A DNA stretch of 64,000 nucleotides, from positions 992,001 through 1,056,000 of the forward strand of contig JANEZZ010002202.1 in the NCBI GenBank assembly GCA_026122225.1. Direction: 5' to 3'. This document shows, one piece after another, positions 11,410 through 21,793 of the stretch; positions within the stretch are counted from its first letter, which is position 1, and each line of letters begins with the position of its first letter. Made by a program: the position numbers and the translations under genes. The notes beneath the pieces were generated by a model, which saw only the letters and a program-made list of their open reading frames with translations, did no database searches and was not told where the DNA came from. This DNA is from Heloderma charlesbogerti. Its lineage: Eukaryota; Chordata; Lepidosauria; Squamata; Helodermatidae.

Positions 11410-12825
11410 CTTTACAATATCTTCTCAACATTAGCACTGGGAATGTTTCCTAGAAACGAAGGAATGCCACAAGTTAAGCAGGGCTAGTTACAGGTCTGGG
11501 GGCCCTCTGTTGGTCCACATCAGTCTTCCCAGGCAGGGGCATCAACGTCCCAAGGGTGGAGATGGGAGAGAAATTCCTCTGTTTCATATTTGAATATGGA
11601 CCAACCTAATTTGTGCTTCCCAAACTAATATGTAAACCAGAATGCAATTATCCTTCAGCTTTCACACCCCTTCAGATATTGTGATGCAGTTCTGTAATTT
11701 AAAAAATACATACAAAACTGTAGACAAAAACATGCACACACAGATTTTCATGTTGACTTTAAAAAAACCATTTACAAAGTGATATGGGTATGCGACAGAA
11801 CTAATGCGTTCTTGAAAAAAATGTGAAAATAATAGAAAGTGAAACAGACAGAGTTATCCAACCCTTCCCAAGGGTGGCTTGGAGCTGCCATTTTAATTTC
11901 CCATAATGCCCCAGTAACATGCATAGTGTTACTCTGGGGCATTGAGGAAATTAAAATGGAGGCTCACAGACCCAGCTGCCAGATGTAGAGGGAGGGCCTG
12001 GGCTTGATGCCAGCACCGGTGGACCCTGCTTGGGCAGGAGGGCACCAGCAGCTACTCTACCATGTTGATGCTGGGCTGGTGACTAAAGAAACATTGTATT
12101 TTGCTGTGTTTTGCTGTAACATTTTATGATTTTATGATTATTAATTCTATAGTTTTTTTAAAAAGTGAAAAAAATGGTTTTTGAGGAAAAGAGGGGAATT
12201 CTCCCTCCAGCAGGGAAGCCAGCCATTCATGGACACAGCTCCCATTCCTATATTTGTTCTCAGAGCCTCATATTATCAGAAGAACTGCTGTTTGTTGTAT
12301 ATCATTAGACATTCATTCATGAGTCACCACCACTTTACCCAAAAAGGGACAGTTACAGATAGCATAATGCACTAATAGCCCAGTGCATTATACAGTTAAG
12401 GCAAATTAATGCTCATGTTATTTTAGAGGGATAAAATAAATAATAAGCACCCATGTTCTTAGTTTCAATATGACTCAGGCTATAGATTAGCTTAAATTCC
12501 GGCTTTAACTTGATTGCGGGTTGGGTTTTCGTTTGTACATCTGCTTGCAGCCTTATGAAAATTACTTCCACAGAATTCCACTTATGCAAAATGTAGAAAA
12601 TGTTTATATATGTTCCTCAAAAGATTGCTATTGTTGTGTAATTCCTGAAATAAATACACAACATTCTATTTAGCACACATAAACTGAGCTTTTTGTTTCT
12701 TCATTTTTTTAGGCAATATTAAAGCATTACTCCCATGGAAAAAGTTGGAAGAATTTCATCAACTGTGGGAGAACAATAATGAGAAAAATAGATTCAGTCA
12801 AGTGTCATTTGTGGAACATCTGTAC
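11410..12825. other. Unclassified AT-rich sequence
   Basis: I see nothing coding. One small palindrome is listed separately at 11885-11964. Confidence 0.45.
11885..11964. repeat. Short inverted repeat
   Basis: The arms CCATTTTAATTTCCC and GGAAATTAAAATGG flank a second complementary pair, ATGCCCCAGTAACA and TGTTACTCTGGGGCAT. The whole 80 bp can fold as one hairpin and is probably a small MITE. Confidence 0.6.
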
Positions 12826-13040
12826 TAGGGATGTCAGAGAATTCCTCCACAGATTCCAGTGAGGCTGGATTCTTTAGAATCCGGCCACCCGGAATCCGTG
12901 GCGGAATGGCCTCTTGCCCCCCCCTGCAAAATAACCCCGCGATGGAACTTACCTGGGGCGGATGCAGCAGTGGCAGCTCTGGTGGCAGCTCTGGCAGCAG
13001 CAGCGGCGGCTGGTCTCCCGCCTGGTCTTATTCCAACTCA
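12826..13040. mobile_element. hAT-type MITE fragment (B end)
   Basis: TAGGGATGTCAGAGAATTCC is the B-end start seen at 26572 and 42532. It is followed by GAATCC/GGATTC repeats and ACTTACCTGGGG, the complement of an AGGTAAGT donor. GGCAGCTCTGG repeats then run out near 13040. The rest of the element is missing. Confidence 0.75.
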
Positions 13041-13139
13041 TGTCTGCATCATTTTGCAAGCTTTGGGTTTTTTTCTTTTTGCAGGAAAATCCATGAATAT
13101 TTTGGTGCATATTTTTCCAAAGATATGCATCAATTGTGC

Positions 13140-13395
13140 ACATTTTTTAATGTATTTATTTACAACATTTATATATCACTCCATATCTAGACAGATTCTG
13201 GAGCAGTGAACAATAAAAAGAAGATAAAGATAAGAAGACAAAAGAATAAAACTCCATATTAAAAATTATTTTTTTAAAAAAACAATACCGATAAAAACCA
13301 TGGCTGGTCAGTCAACAAAGTCTTCCAGAAATCAAGATTTTTCAGGAGGCACCAGAAAAAACACAGTGTTGATGTCTGCCTGACCTCCAGAGGCA
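13140..13395 (-). repeat. Old LINE-type tail, probably L2-like
   Basis: TTTATTTACAACATTTATATATC, an A-rich run and the words AGTCTTCCAGAA and CCTCCAGAGGCAGGC resemble the non-coding 3' region of the L2-like elements elsewhere in the window (for example about 25850-26260). The assignment is tentative. Confidence 0.4.
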
Positions 13396-13403
13396 GGCAA
13401 TTC

Positions 13404-14362
13404 TAGGGGTGCACGAAAGTCACTTACCTGGTCTCGCAGCTTGCTTTGCGGTGGGGGGGAGGCGCTTCGCTGCTCCCCCCGAAGTTCAGGCCGGGGGGGA
13501 GGCTTCCCTCCTCGCCTGGCCGAAATTCAGGCCAGGGGGGAGGCTTCCCACTTCGCCCGGCCGAAATTCAGGCTGGGGAGGAGGCGCCTCGCCACGCCCG
13601 GCCGCAAAATAAAAAGTTAAAAAAAAAACGCCCCCGTGATAGGCTACGTGATGATTTACGTAGCCTATGATGGCTAGATCTGCAAAGTCAGCTGTGATAG
13701 GCTACATTAATCGTCACGTAGCCTATCACGGGTGACTTAAAAAAAAAAATCGCGTACACAAATGGCGGCCCCCATAGGGAGCCGCCATTCGCGTTCCTTA
13801 TTTGGTCGCTGTAGTCTACATAAATCTTCACGTAGACTACGGCGAAAATAAGGGCAACGCAAATAGCATTGCCCTTATTTTCGCCGTAGTCTATGTAATC
13901 TTTACGTAGACTACAGCGACCAAATAAGGAACGCGAATGGCGGCTCCCTATGGGGGCCGCCATTAGCCGTACGCGCTTTTTTTTTTTTTAAGTCACCTGT
14001 GATAGGCTACGTGACAATTTACGTAGCCTATCACGGCTGACTTTGCAAATCTAGCCATGATAGACTACGTTAATCGTGACGTAGCCTATCACGGGGGCGT
14101 TTGTTGTTTTTTTTACTTTTCTTGGAATGGCGGCAGCGGCAGCCGGTCGAAAGACCGTCTGCCGTCCCTGCCCCTGTCGAAGCCCTGCCGAACCGCCGCT
14201 GCGACCTGCCACCGGGAGCAACATTCGGGAAAGGTATGTCCCATCCCGGGGGGGGCGGGGAGCGGGGGGGCGGAGAATTTCTCTCTGAAACTACTTCGGG
14301 GGGCCGAATATGTTGGCACTCTGCCCCCCGAAGTTTCGGGGAGAAATTCTCCCCCATCACTA
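13404..14362. mobile_element. Palindromic hAT-type MITE, full length
   Basis: The ends are TAGGGGTGCACGAAAG and CCCATCACTA, with an exact 8-bp duplication, GGCAATTC, at 13396-13403 and 14363-14370. The A end has four tandem G/C units (13450-13605, about 40 bp each, with CCGAAATTCAGGC at the joints). Hairpins run from 13635 to 14095 as a two-scale palindrome centred near 13864 (GGGCAACGCAAATAGCATTGCC). The B side has ATGGCGGCAGCGGCAGCC at about 14128 and a GTATGTCCC donor-like site at about 14234 (GTAAGT in sister copies). The element is non-coding. Confidence 0.95.
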
Positions 14363-14498
14363 GGCAATTCCATAGAAAGGGCCATAGGTCCATGTGGAAC
14401 AACGAGGAGCATGCTCTCTGATGATCTCAATGACTGGGCAAGTTGATAAAGGTGAAGGTGCTCTCTCAGTTGTCCCAAGTTGGTTAGAGCTTTATACA

Positions 14499-14996
14499 TA
14501 GGGATGGGAGAGAAATCCTCCACAGACCCCAGTGAGGCAGGATTCAAAAGAATCCCCCTCCCCCCGGAGTCCATGGAGAATTGGAAGAGTTACCTCCACC
14601 TCCAGGAGGAATCCTCACCAGCCGGATCCTCCCACCGGCCGGCTCTGGAACGCCAGCGATACGGCCACCATTGCAATATCGCTGGCTGGATGGATTGACT
14701 GCGGATGCAAATGGCGTCCACTATGCCATTTGCGGCTGCAGCCATAAAGGTCTTAGTTTAAGGTAAATGGCTGCATTTAGCTTAAACTAAGACCTTTATG
14801 GCTGCAAATGGCATAGTGGACGCTATTTGCATCTGCAGTCAATCCACCCAGCCAGTGATATGGCAATCAATGGCAGCCATAGTGTGCTGCGGAGCGGAGC
14901 CGACTGGCTAGAATTCGGGGGGGGCGGGACTGATCGCCTCCCCTCCCTGTAGACACCCCCCCCCAGACCCAGAAGTAAGCCTTCCACCCATCCCTA
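14499..14996. mobile_element. hAT-type MITE with single large palindrome
   Basis: TAGGGATGGGAGAGAAATCC starts and CCACCCATCCCTA ends the element. The duplication TTTATACA is exact at 14491-14498 and 14997-15004. The middle (14703-14840) is one long inverted repeat built from GCAAATGGCGTCCAC, GCAGCCATAAAGGTCTTAG and a TTAAGGTAAATGGC centre. It belongs to a different subfamily from 13404-14362 but shares the termini and an outward GTAAG (GAAGTAAGCC near the right end, and GTTACCTCC on the left). A related fragment is at 51806-52110. Confidence 0.93.
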
Positions 14997-15004
14997 TTTA
15001 TACA

Positions 15005-16880
15005 CTAGTACCAAAAGCTTAAACCTGGCCTGGTAGTGAACAGGTGGCAGTGCAGTTCTCTCAGCAAAGGAGTTGCATGCTGAAAAGGGGCAGCTCCTGA
15101 CAACAGCCAAAGTGTTGCATTCTGCATTAGCTCCAGTTTCTGGAGCAGCCTTAAAGGCAGCCCCACATAGAGTGCATTTAAGTAATCCAGTCTTGAGGTT
15201 AATAGAGCCTGTAACACTATGGCCAAGCTATCCCTGACCAGGAGCGGTAATAGCTGGCGAAGAAGCTGAAGCTGGTAAAAGACACTCTGAGCCACCATGA
15301 CCACTTGGGTCTCCATCAACAGTGAGGATCTAGGAGCACCCCCAGGTTATGGACCTGATCTTTCAATGGGAGTGCGGCTCCATCCAGAACAGGCAATGAG
15401 CCTGCCCCCCAGATTCATGAACCACTAACACACAGGGCTTCTGCCTTGCCAGGGTTCAGCTTCAGTTTATTGGCCCTCATCCAGCCAATCACTGAGACTA
15501 GGCATTGATCCAGGACTTGCACAGCCTCACTTGATTCAGATGCCACAGGGAAGCAGAGCTGTGTGTAGGGATGGTGCAGGAGTCCAAGGAGGGGGTGGAG
15601 TCCAACAGACTCCTCCCACTCCCCGTCCGGCTGCCCGGAGCCTGCTCACCAAGTTGTGGGCTGCTGACGGGCCCAGCCGTTGATGGACCCAGCCGCAGAG
15701 TGCCCTAGAGCTCAGCGAGCAGCTGGACGTGCTGCCAAGGAGACCCATCCTGCCTCCGCCAGCTGTCAGGAAAGCCCTTGGCAATGAGCACTAGCAGAAG
15801 GAGGCCTGGCAGTGCCCCAGCACTCTGGCCCTGTCCTCCTCCTCCCAAGGAGGCCAGGGCTAGAGCGCCATGGGGTGGCCGCACTGGGACCTGTCCTGCC
15901 CTCAAAGGCTGTCAAGGATGCCCTTGCCAACCGGAATGGACAGGAAGGGCCTTGGCAGCCCCCCAGCTCTCTAGCCCTGTCCTCCTCGGGCTAGAGGCTT
16001 GGGTGGGTGCACCACACTGAGGACTCCAGCAGTCACGCCCTTGTGCACATACAGTGCCGGTCCGGAGTCCTTGGTCTGGAGAGGAGGGGAGGCTTGTGCA
16101 ACTCTGCAGGCGAGTGGGGCGAGCAGAGAGGGTTAGCGAGCGGGTCCCGGCCAAGCAAGGGGGGGGCAGCTCGTCACGCTCCTCCATGCCCCAAACGGAG
16201 ATGGATCTGCCCATCCCTAGCTGTGTGTCATCAGCCTACTGATGGCACATGGCTCCAAAACCCCTGATGACCACTCCCAGCTTCTTCATATAGATGTTAA
16301 ACAACATTGGGGACAAGGTGGTACCTGCAGAACCCCATAGCTTAATTGCCAAGGGGCCGAGGAATAGTCACCCAATGTTACTCTCTGAAATTGGCCCTAC
16401 AGATAAGACTGAAACTACTGTAACACAGTGGCTCCAATGCCCAGCCCACAGAGTCAATCCAAGAGAATACCATGGTTGATGGTATCAAAAGCCTACGAGG
16501 GACTGAACAGAATTAACAGGCTTGCAATCCTCCTGTCCCTCTCCCGATAAAAGTCATCCATCAGGATGACCAAGGCTGATTTGGTCCCATAACCAGATTG
16601 AAACCCAGACTGGAAGGGGTAATTAGTATTCTCCACAAGTGCCTGCAGTTGCTCCACCACAACCCTCTCAAGTACCTTCTCTAAGAAAGGGGTATTTATT
16701 TGCGACTGGGTGGTAGTTGTCTCCTACCATTGGGTCCAGAGTGGGCTTCTTCAGGAGTGGCCGCACTACTGCCTCCTTAAGGACAGCAGGAACTGCCCCT
16801 TCTCACAGGGAAGCATTCACCACTCCCTGGACCCACCCGGTCATACCCCTTCAGTTAGCTTTTATTAGCCAGGAGGATAT
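15005..16880 (-). mobile_element. L2-like LINE remnant, minus strand
   Basis: On the minus strand, degraded reverse transcriptase coding can be read. LFNIYMKKLGVVIRGFG and then ADDTQ lie near 16230-16320. The reading continues on the other side of an inserted element with LDQCLVSVIGWMRANKLKLN at about 15440-15530. It then reads LDGAALPLKDQVHNLGVLLD and, at 15005-15319, SRLDYLNALYVGLPLRLLQKL. These are typical of L2/CR1-group LINEs, and the clade is judged by pattern only. Stops and frameshifts are frequent. The upstream part to 16880 is similar non-functional LINE sequence. Confidence 0.75.
15566..16219. mobile_element. hAT-type MITE inside L2-like LINE
   Basis: TAGGGATGGTGCAGG starts and GCCCATCCCTA ends the element. 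The 8-bp duplication GCTGTGTG is exact at 15558-15565 and 16220-16227. The interior lacks the TACGTA hairpins of the main family and is GC-rich with AGGCCAGGGC/GCCCTGTCCTCC repeats in opposite orientations. It interrupts the minus-strand LINE directly after the codons for ADDTQ of the reverse transcriptase. Confidence 0.92.
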
Positions 16881-18379
16881 GCATTTTCCTCCCCTTGATT
16901 AAAGCATATTTGTGTAAATTTTTTTGAAAACTACAGTTTTTCATGCACATTTTTGAAATGTACACATATTGTCAAACTTGTTCCTTTTTGTTCCTGGAGC
17001 AGCATGGTCATTTTAAAAGGTTTTTTCTTTCTTTAAAACAACTTTGCTTTAAATAAATAGTTTATCGCTCAGGCACACCTAAGACAGCCTTCTTTTGGGA
17101 AGCCCCTAGGAAGAGGAAGCGTTTTGGCTGAAAGTAAACTGAGATGGAGGATTTCAATTTAAAAAAAACAAACATAAATATTTCTGAAAAATAGCTATTC
17201 TTATGGAAGTTATGCAGACTCATGGACATGGCTGGGCACCGAATTACGGCTGTTGGTACAGATTTATCTTCGTAATTTTTGGAGCAGAAAAAAAAGAGGA
17301 GAATTACGGGGGTTTGTGAATATGCCGGAATGAAGCACTGGCCGCAAACTGCGGAAGTCAAGCGGCACAGAAGGTACACAATTCATACATCCCTACTTCG
17401 AACGCCCATAGCTACATTTCAAAATATAATTATTGGTCATTTCGTCCTGAAGATTTCACGATTCCATTTACATACTACAAATTAATTGAACTCAAAGTAA
17501 CAATCCAAGCAATTATGCTGTAAAGAGTCATGTGAGTAAGGTTATTTATCACCTTTTCTGTTATCACATTTGGTCTGCCTTTGAGAATATCTTTCAGCAA
17601 CATTGTAGTGGGACCCACTGGAAGACCTTTGTGTGGGAAGGAGGTTAGGATTTGATGCATACAATAAGTCTTCTCTATGCCTAAGTCTCTGCTGCACCTA
17701 GGACCAGGTACTCTGGGCTAGAAACAATGAGCTACTCAGTGTCGGGTGTGTGTTACCAGTAAGGCCAAAACCTCTGTGTGATTAATATTAGGCAGTTTAT
17801 ATTGCAGTTGATGGTGGAAGGAATATAAACCCAAAGGACTACCTCCACCATGAGCCTCTCTGTGGGTTGGGATTGTGATGTGTGCTACAGCATGCTGGCT
17901 TAGGAGCTACATCTGCGCTGATTTAGGGGGCCCCTGAGTATAATTAAACTCATAATGCTATGTGATTGCATCTCGTGTGGCTCACATTTTACACCTTTAC
18001 CGTGAATAATTGCATATGCCTGTCAGCGTTCATAGCCATCAGTCTGTGTATCTTAATGCATCAGGTAATGAGTACAAGATTTACATTTAGATTAAATAAT
18101 ATTAATGGAATTTTAAATTCATGGCCATGAAAGTAAGAGGCACGTGTGCAATTGAACGATTATATCATTGAAAATGAAGAAAACCTGTCTGGATAAACAT
18201 GGGCCCCAAATCAGCAGAGCACAGAGCAGCTGGGTCTATGCATGCATTGCCTCCTTTGAAAAGCTGAAATCCCATCAATCAATGGTGAGATTTGGCAGGC
18301 AGAGAGTGAGCTGCATCTGGCCCACCCAACCTCCTGAACAGCTGATCAACAGGTTTCCAGCTTTTTAATGGGATATATC
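16881..18379. other. Unclassified sequence with an old hAT-like right end
   Basis: At 17386-17394, CATACATCCCTA resembles the right end of the hAT family and is preceded by ACGG/CCGC-containing sequence from about 17240. I could not find the left end. The rest to 18379 is unclassified. Confidence 0.4.
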
Positions 18380-18879
18380 TAGGGAAGTACGAAAGGCACT
18401 TACCTGGTCCCGCAGCTTGCTTCGCGGTGGGGGGGAGGCACTTCGGTTCTCCCCCCAAAGTTCAGGCCGGGGAGAAGCGCCCCGTCTCCCCGGCCGCGAA
18501 ATACAAAAGTGAAAAAAAAACAAAAAACACCCGTGATAGGCTACGTAAAGATTTACGTAGCCTATCACGGCTGACTTTGGAAATCTAGCCATGATGGGCT
18601 ACGTAAATCGTTACGTAGCCTATCACGTGTGTGTGGTGTTTTTTTTTACTTTATTTTGTAATGACGGCGGCAGCAGCCGGTCGGAAGACCGGCCGCCGCC
18701 CCCGCTCCCACCGAAACGCTGCCAAAACGCCGCCGGGACCCGCCGCTGAGAGGGACATTCGCAGGAGGTAAGTCCCATCCCGGAGGGGGGGGGGAGAATT
18801 TCACTGCCAATTTCAGGGGGCCGAATGCGTTGGCATTCGGCCTCCCCGAGATTCGTAGAGAAATTCTCCGCCATCCCTA
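18380..18879. mobile_element. Short palindromic hAT-type MITE
   Basis: The ends are TAGGGAAGTACGAAAGGCAC and CCGCCATCCCTA, with an exact duplication, GATATATC, at 18372-18379 and 18880-18887. It has the same A and B ends as the 900-bp members but only two TACGTA hairpins (about 18531-18568 and 18586-18626). The AAATGGCG and GTAGTCTACG core is absent, so this is an internal-deletion derivative. The B side has ATGACGGCGGCAGCAGCC at 18661 and AGGAGGTAAGTCCC at about 18763. Confidence 0.94.
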
Positions 18880-19026
18880 GATATATCCAAACAACCCCAG
18901 TTCCTGGACCAGGGTGGGGAGCCCTGGCTAGGAGGGCCCAGTTAGGATTCACAGAGGCATGAACTTGATTGCTTGAAGACACACATATCATCCATACTTT
19001 ACCTATTCACAAGTAGAACACAGACA

Positions 19027-20036
19027 TAGGGATGGCGGAGAATTTCTCCCCGAAACTTCAGGGGGCTGAGCGCCAACGTGTTTGGCCCCCCGAACAAGTT
19101 TCAGGGAGAAATCCTCCGCGCCCCCCCCTGCACCTCCCCCGGGATGGGACTTACCTTCGCCGAATGTACCTCCCGGCAGCAGGTCCGGCCGGCGGTTCGG
19201 CGGGTGTTCGAGCGGGGCGGGAGTGGCAGCCGGTCTTTCGACCAGCTACCGCCGCCGCCATTGCAATAAAAATTTAAAAAAACGCCCCCTGATAGGCTAC
19301 GTGACGATTAACGTAGCCTATCACGGCTAGATTTGCAAAGTCAGCCATGATAGGCTACGTAAATCGTCACGTAGCCTATCAATCGTCATGTAGCCTATCA
19401 CGGGTGACTTTAAAAAAAAAAAAAAAGCGGGTACGGATAATGGCGGCCCCCATAGGGAGCCGCCATTCCCGTTCCTTATTTGGTCGCTGTAGTCTACGTA
19501 AATCTTTACGTAGACTACGGCGAAAATAAGGGCAACGCTAATAGTGTTGCCCTTATTTTCGCCATAGTCTACGTAATCTTTACGTAGACTACAGCGACCA
19601 AATAAGGAACGCGAATGGCGGCTCCCTATGGGGGCCACCATTATCCGTACGTGCTTTTTTTTTTTTTTAAGTCACCCGTGATAGGCTACGTGATGATTTA
19701 CGTAGCCTATCACGGCTGACTTTGCAAATCTAGCCGTGATAGGCTACGTTAATCGTCACGTAGCCTATCACGGGGGCATTTTTTTTTTTTTTTTACTTTT
19801 CTTGGAATGGCGGCGGCAGCAGCCGGTCAAAAGACCGGCTGCCACCCCTGCCCCTGTCGAAGCCCTGCCGAACCGCCGCTGCGACCCGCCACCGGGAGCG
19901 ACAGTCGGGAAAGGTAAGTCCCATCCCGGGGGGGGCGGGGGGTACAGAGAATTTCTCCCTGAAACTACTTCGGGGGGCCAAATACGTTGGGACTCGGCCC
20001 CCCGAAGTTTCGGGGAGAAATTCTCCCCCATCCCTA
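19027..20036. mobile_element. Palindromic hAT-type MITE with B end on both sides
   Basis: The left end TAGGGATGGCGGAGAATTTC and the right end GAAATTCTCCCCCATCCCTA are inverted copies, so the terminal inverted repeat is long here. GGTAAGT is present outward at both ends (left complement GACTTACCTTCG, right AAGGTAAGTCCC). The hairpin array runs 19285-19770 with a centre at about 19530-19555 (GGGCAACGCTAATAGTGTTGCCC region). The flanking octamers CACAGACA and CCAAGATG do not match, so no duplication is claimed. Confidence 0.88.
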
Positions 20037-20053
20037 CCAAGATGTGGAAGAAG

Positions 20054-20807
20054 TAGGGATATCAGAGAATTCCACATGAATTTTAATTGGGATCGAATTC
20101 TGACAAATCCGGTCCACAGAATCCTCCTAGAATGGAGTGGCCCAGTCGACCTGGACTGGAGCTCACGCGGACCCTTTCTCTTTTTTTGTCCGCTGAACGG
20201 TGGATTTTACGAAAATAATTGCGAAAAGAAATCCGTAAATCGGAAATGGAGGAAGAAGAACGCAAACGGCTTTACCCTTTTTACGAGGCATTTTCCAGGT
20301 GACCTGAGGCTTTCTTTCGCTGGGGCTGCATCCTGAAGTCCATGGAAATCCTCCATTTTTTATGTTTATTGTCTGTGGAGGTGGGGTCAGGTGAGGTGAG
20401 GTGTGGTCCAGTGAGGTGAGGTGAGGTGAGGACACATCTGGTGAGGTCAGGTGAGGAGAAGTCAGGACAGGTCCAGTAAGGTCAGGTGACCGGACGTTAC
20501 ATGGGGAATCCCCATGAAGGGCTTTACCCTTTTTACGAAAATAAATAGGCTTACGGGGACCGACAGCAGGTGTGCGGAAAGGATTTTTTCGGTGGTACTT
20601 ACGGAATTATTTACGTAAATTCGGGGAGCCAGAGAAAATGGGGGAATCTGGGGGCATGCAAACAGCGGAATGGGGCAGCCCTCAATTCTGTGGAATCGTC
20701 ATGGAGTGGAACCACTCTGCGCAGATTCGGGGGGGAAGAATGGATTGTCTCCCCCTCCTGCGTGGATTCCCCACTGGAATGGACGGTGAGGAATCCGTAC
20801 ATTCCTA
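20054..20807. mobile_element. hAT-type MITE, distinct subfamily
   Basis: TAGGGATATCAGAGAATTCC starts and GTACATTCCTA ends the element. The exact duplication GGAAGAAG lies at 20046-20053 and 20808-20815. The interior has GTAAAT/ACGGAAA words, a GGTGA-rich minisatellite at 20377-20480 and a GGGGGGAAGAATGGATTG stretch near the right end. A related truncated copy is at 29396-29734. The left side starts only 17 bp after the end of the previous element, so the two insertions are almost adjacent. Confidence 0.92.
20377..20480 (+). repeat. GGTGA-rich minisatellite
   Basis: GGTGAGGTGAGGTG-type units are repeated with GGTCAG and GGTCCAG variants. The repeat lies wholly inside the element 20054-20807, so it is part of that element or arose after insertion. 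Confidence 0.7.
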
Positions 20808-20815
20808 GGAAGAAG

Positions 20816-21354
20816 CCACAGAATCCTGGAGCTAATGTACAAAGTCTCAGCATCTCCTGTGGCACCGGTAGCAGATTCTGAGGAGGTCAGAGAGGACAAA
20901 TGGGGTCAGAGACTGGATAACGCCCCCCAGCCCAGCCCTCTGTCAGCTGAATGATGCCAGGAGGCATGGTTGCACCTCCTGCAATCAAAGAGGCTGGGTC
21001 ATGCCCACTGATGTCACTTTGTCCCTGGCAGGTGTGTCGGAACGATGATTTGTCCAATGAGTCTACCAGGAATCAGGTTCTCTATCCACGGGCTTATCTT
21101 GCAGATCAGAGATAACAGCAGGGACTCCTGCAGCCGGGCTCTGGAGGAATCCAGAAATGCTCCAGCAGACCAATGGGCAATGTCAGTGGTCTGGATTAGG
21201 ACTTTCAGCCATACATTCCCCCCCCCCTTACTATGGGCCATCCCTTTCCGCAGATTGCCTGGACTTTTGTGTCCCTCAGTCCTTTCCTCTGATGACTCAG
21301 AATCTGATAAAGTGAACCTAGGCTATGAAGCCGCTTTGTCCTGAGTAAGACCAA
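20816..21354. other. Unclassified sequence
   Basis: I see no gene or recognised repeat here. The frames 21014-21241 and 21045-21344 overlap on opposite strands and have no recognisable motifs. Confidence 0.4.
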
Positions 21355-21425
21355 AGATTGAACCTGGCACCTTCTGCATACAAAGTATGTGTTCTACCAC
21401 TGACCTTTCTGAAGGTCCAAGAAGT
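21355..21425 (-). repeat. tRNA-derived SINE head fragment
   Basis: On the minus strand, GTCAGTGGTAGAACA (A-box-like) is followed by GCAGAAGGTGCCAGGTTCAATC (B-box-like; longest contiguous motif GGTTCAATC). This is the tRNA-like head also seen at 49020-49092, with no body attached. Confidence 0.65.
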
Positions 21426-21518
21426 TCTCATCAATACAATGAGGATTTTATCAGTGAGATCTCCCTGAATCTGGTCCTGTCAGGTGCTTTAGAATGAAGA
21501 AGATGCCGGGAGTCCTGC

Positions 21519-21520
<2 letters not shown>

Positions 21521-21557
<37 letters not shown>
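21521..21557. repeat. ATCT microsatellite
   Basis: About nine tandem ATCT units run directly into the TTTATTTATT tail of the adjacent SINE. Confidence 0.9.
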
Positions 21558-21558
<1 letters not shown>

Positions 21559-21793
21559 TTATTTATTACATTTCTATTCTGCCATTTTTCCGCTTTAAGA
21601 AACCCAAGGCGGCATACATAATCCTTCTCCTCTCCATTTTATTCTCACAAGAACCCTGTGAGGTAGGTTGGGCTGAGAGTCTGTGACTGGCCCAAAGTCA
21701 CCCAGTGAACTTCCATGGCTGAGTGGGGACCAGAACCCTGATCTCCCAGCTCCTACTCCAGCACTCTCGCCACTACACCACACTGGCTCTCCA
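21558..21793 (-). mobile_element. tRNA-derived SINE (MIR-like), minus strand
   Basis: Read on the minus strand from 21793, TGTGGTGTAGTGGCGAGAG gives an A box and GGGTTCTGGTCCCC a B box. These are followed by GGCCAGTCAC, CCTACCTCACAGGG and GCCGCCTTGGGTTTC, and the element ends in an AATAAATAAATAG tail at 21558. The layout of tRNA-like head, core and LINE-like tail is that of MIR-type SINEs. It would be transcribed by RNA polymerase III if active. Confidence 0.8.

Noticed and set aside
10696..11487. 263-codon open frame and its antisense partners as a protein gene
   Set aside because: It lies in the GCC-rich part of a broken hAT element, is low complexity, and is open in most frames at once. 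That is expected from composition, not coding.
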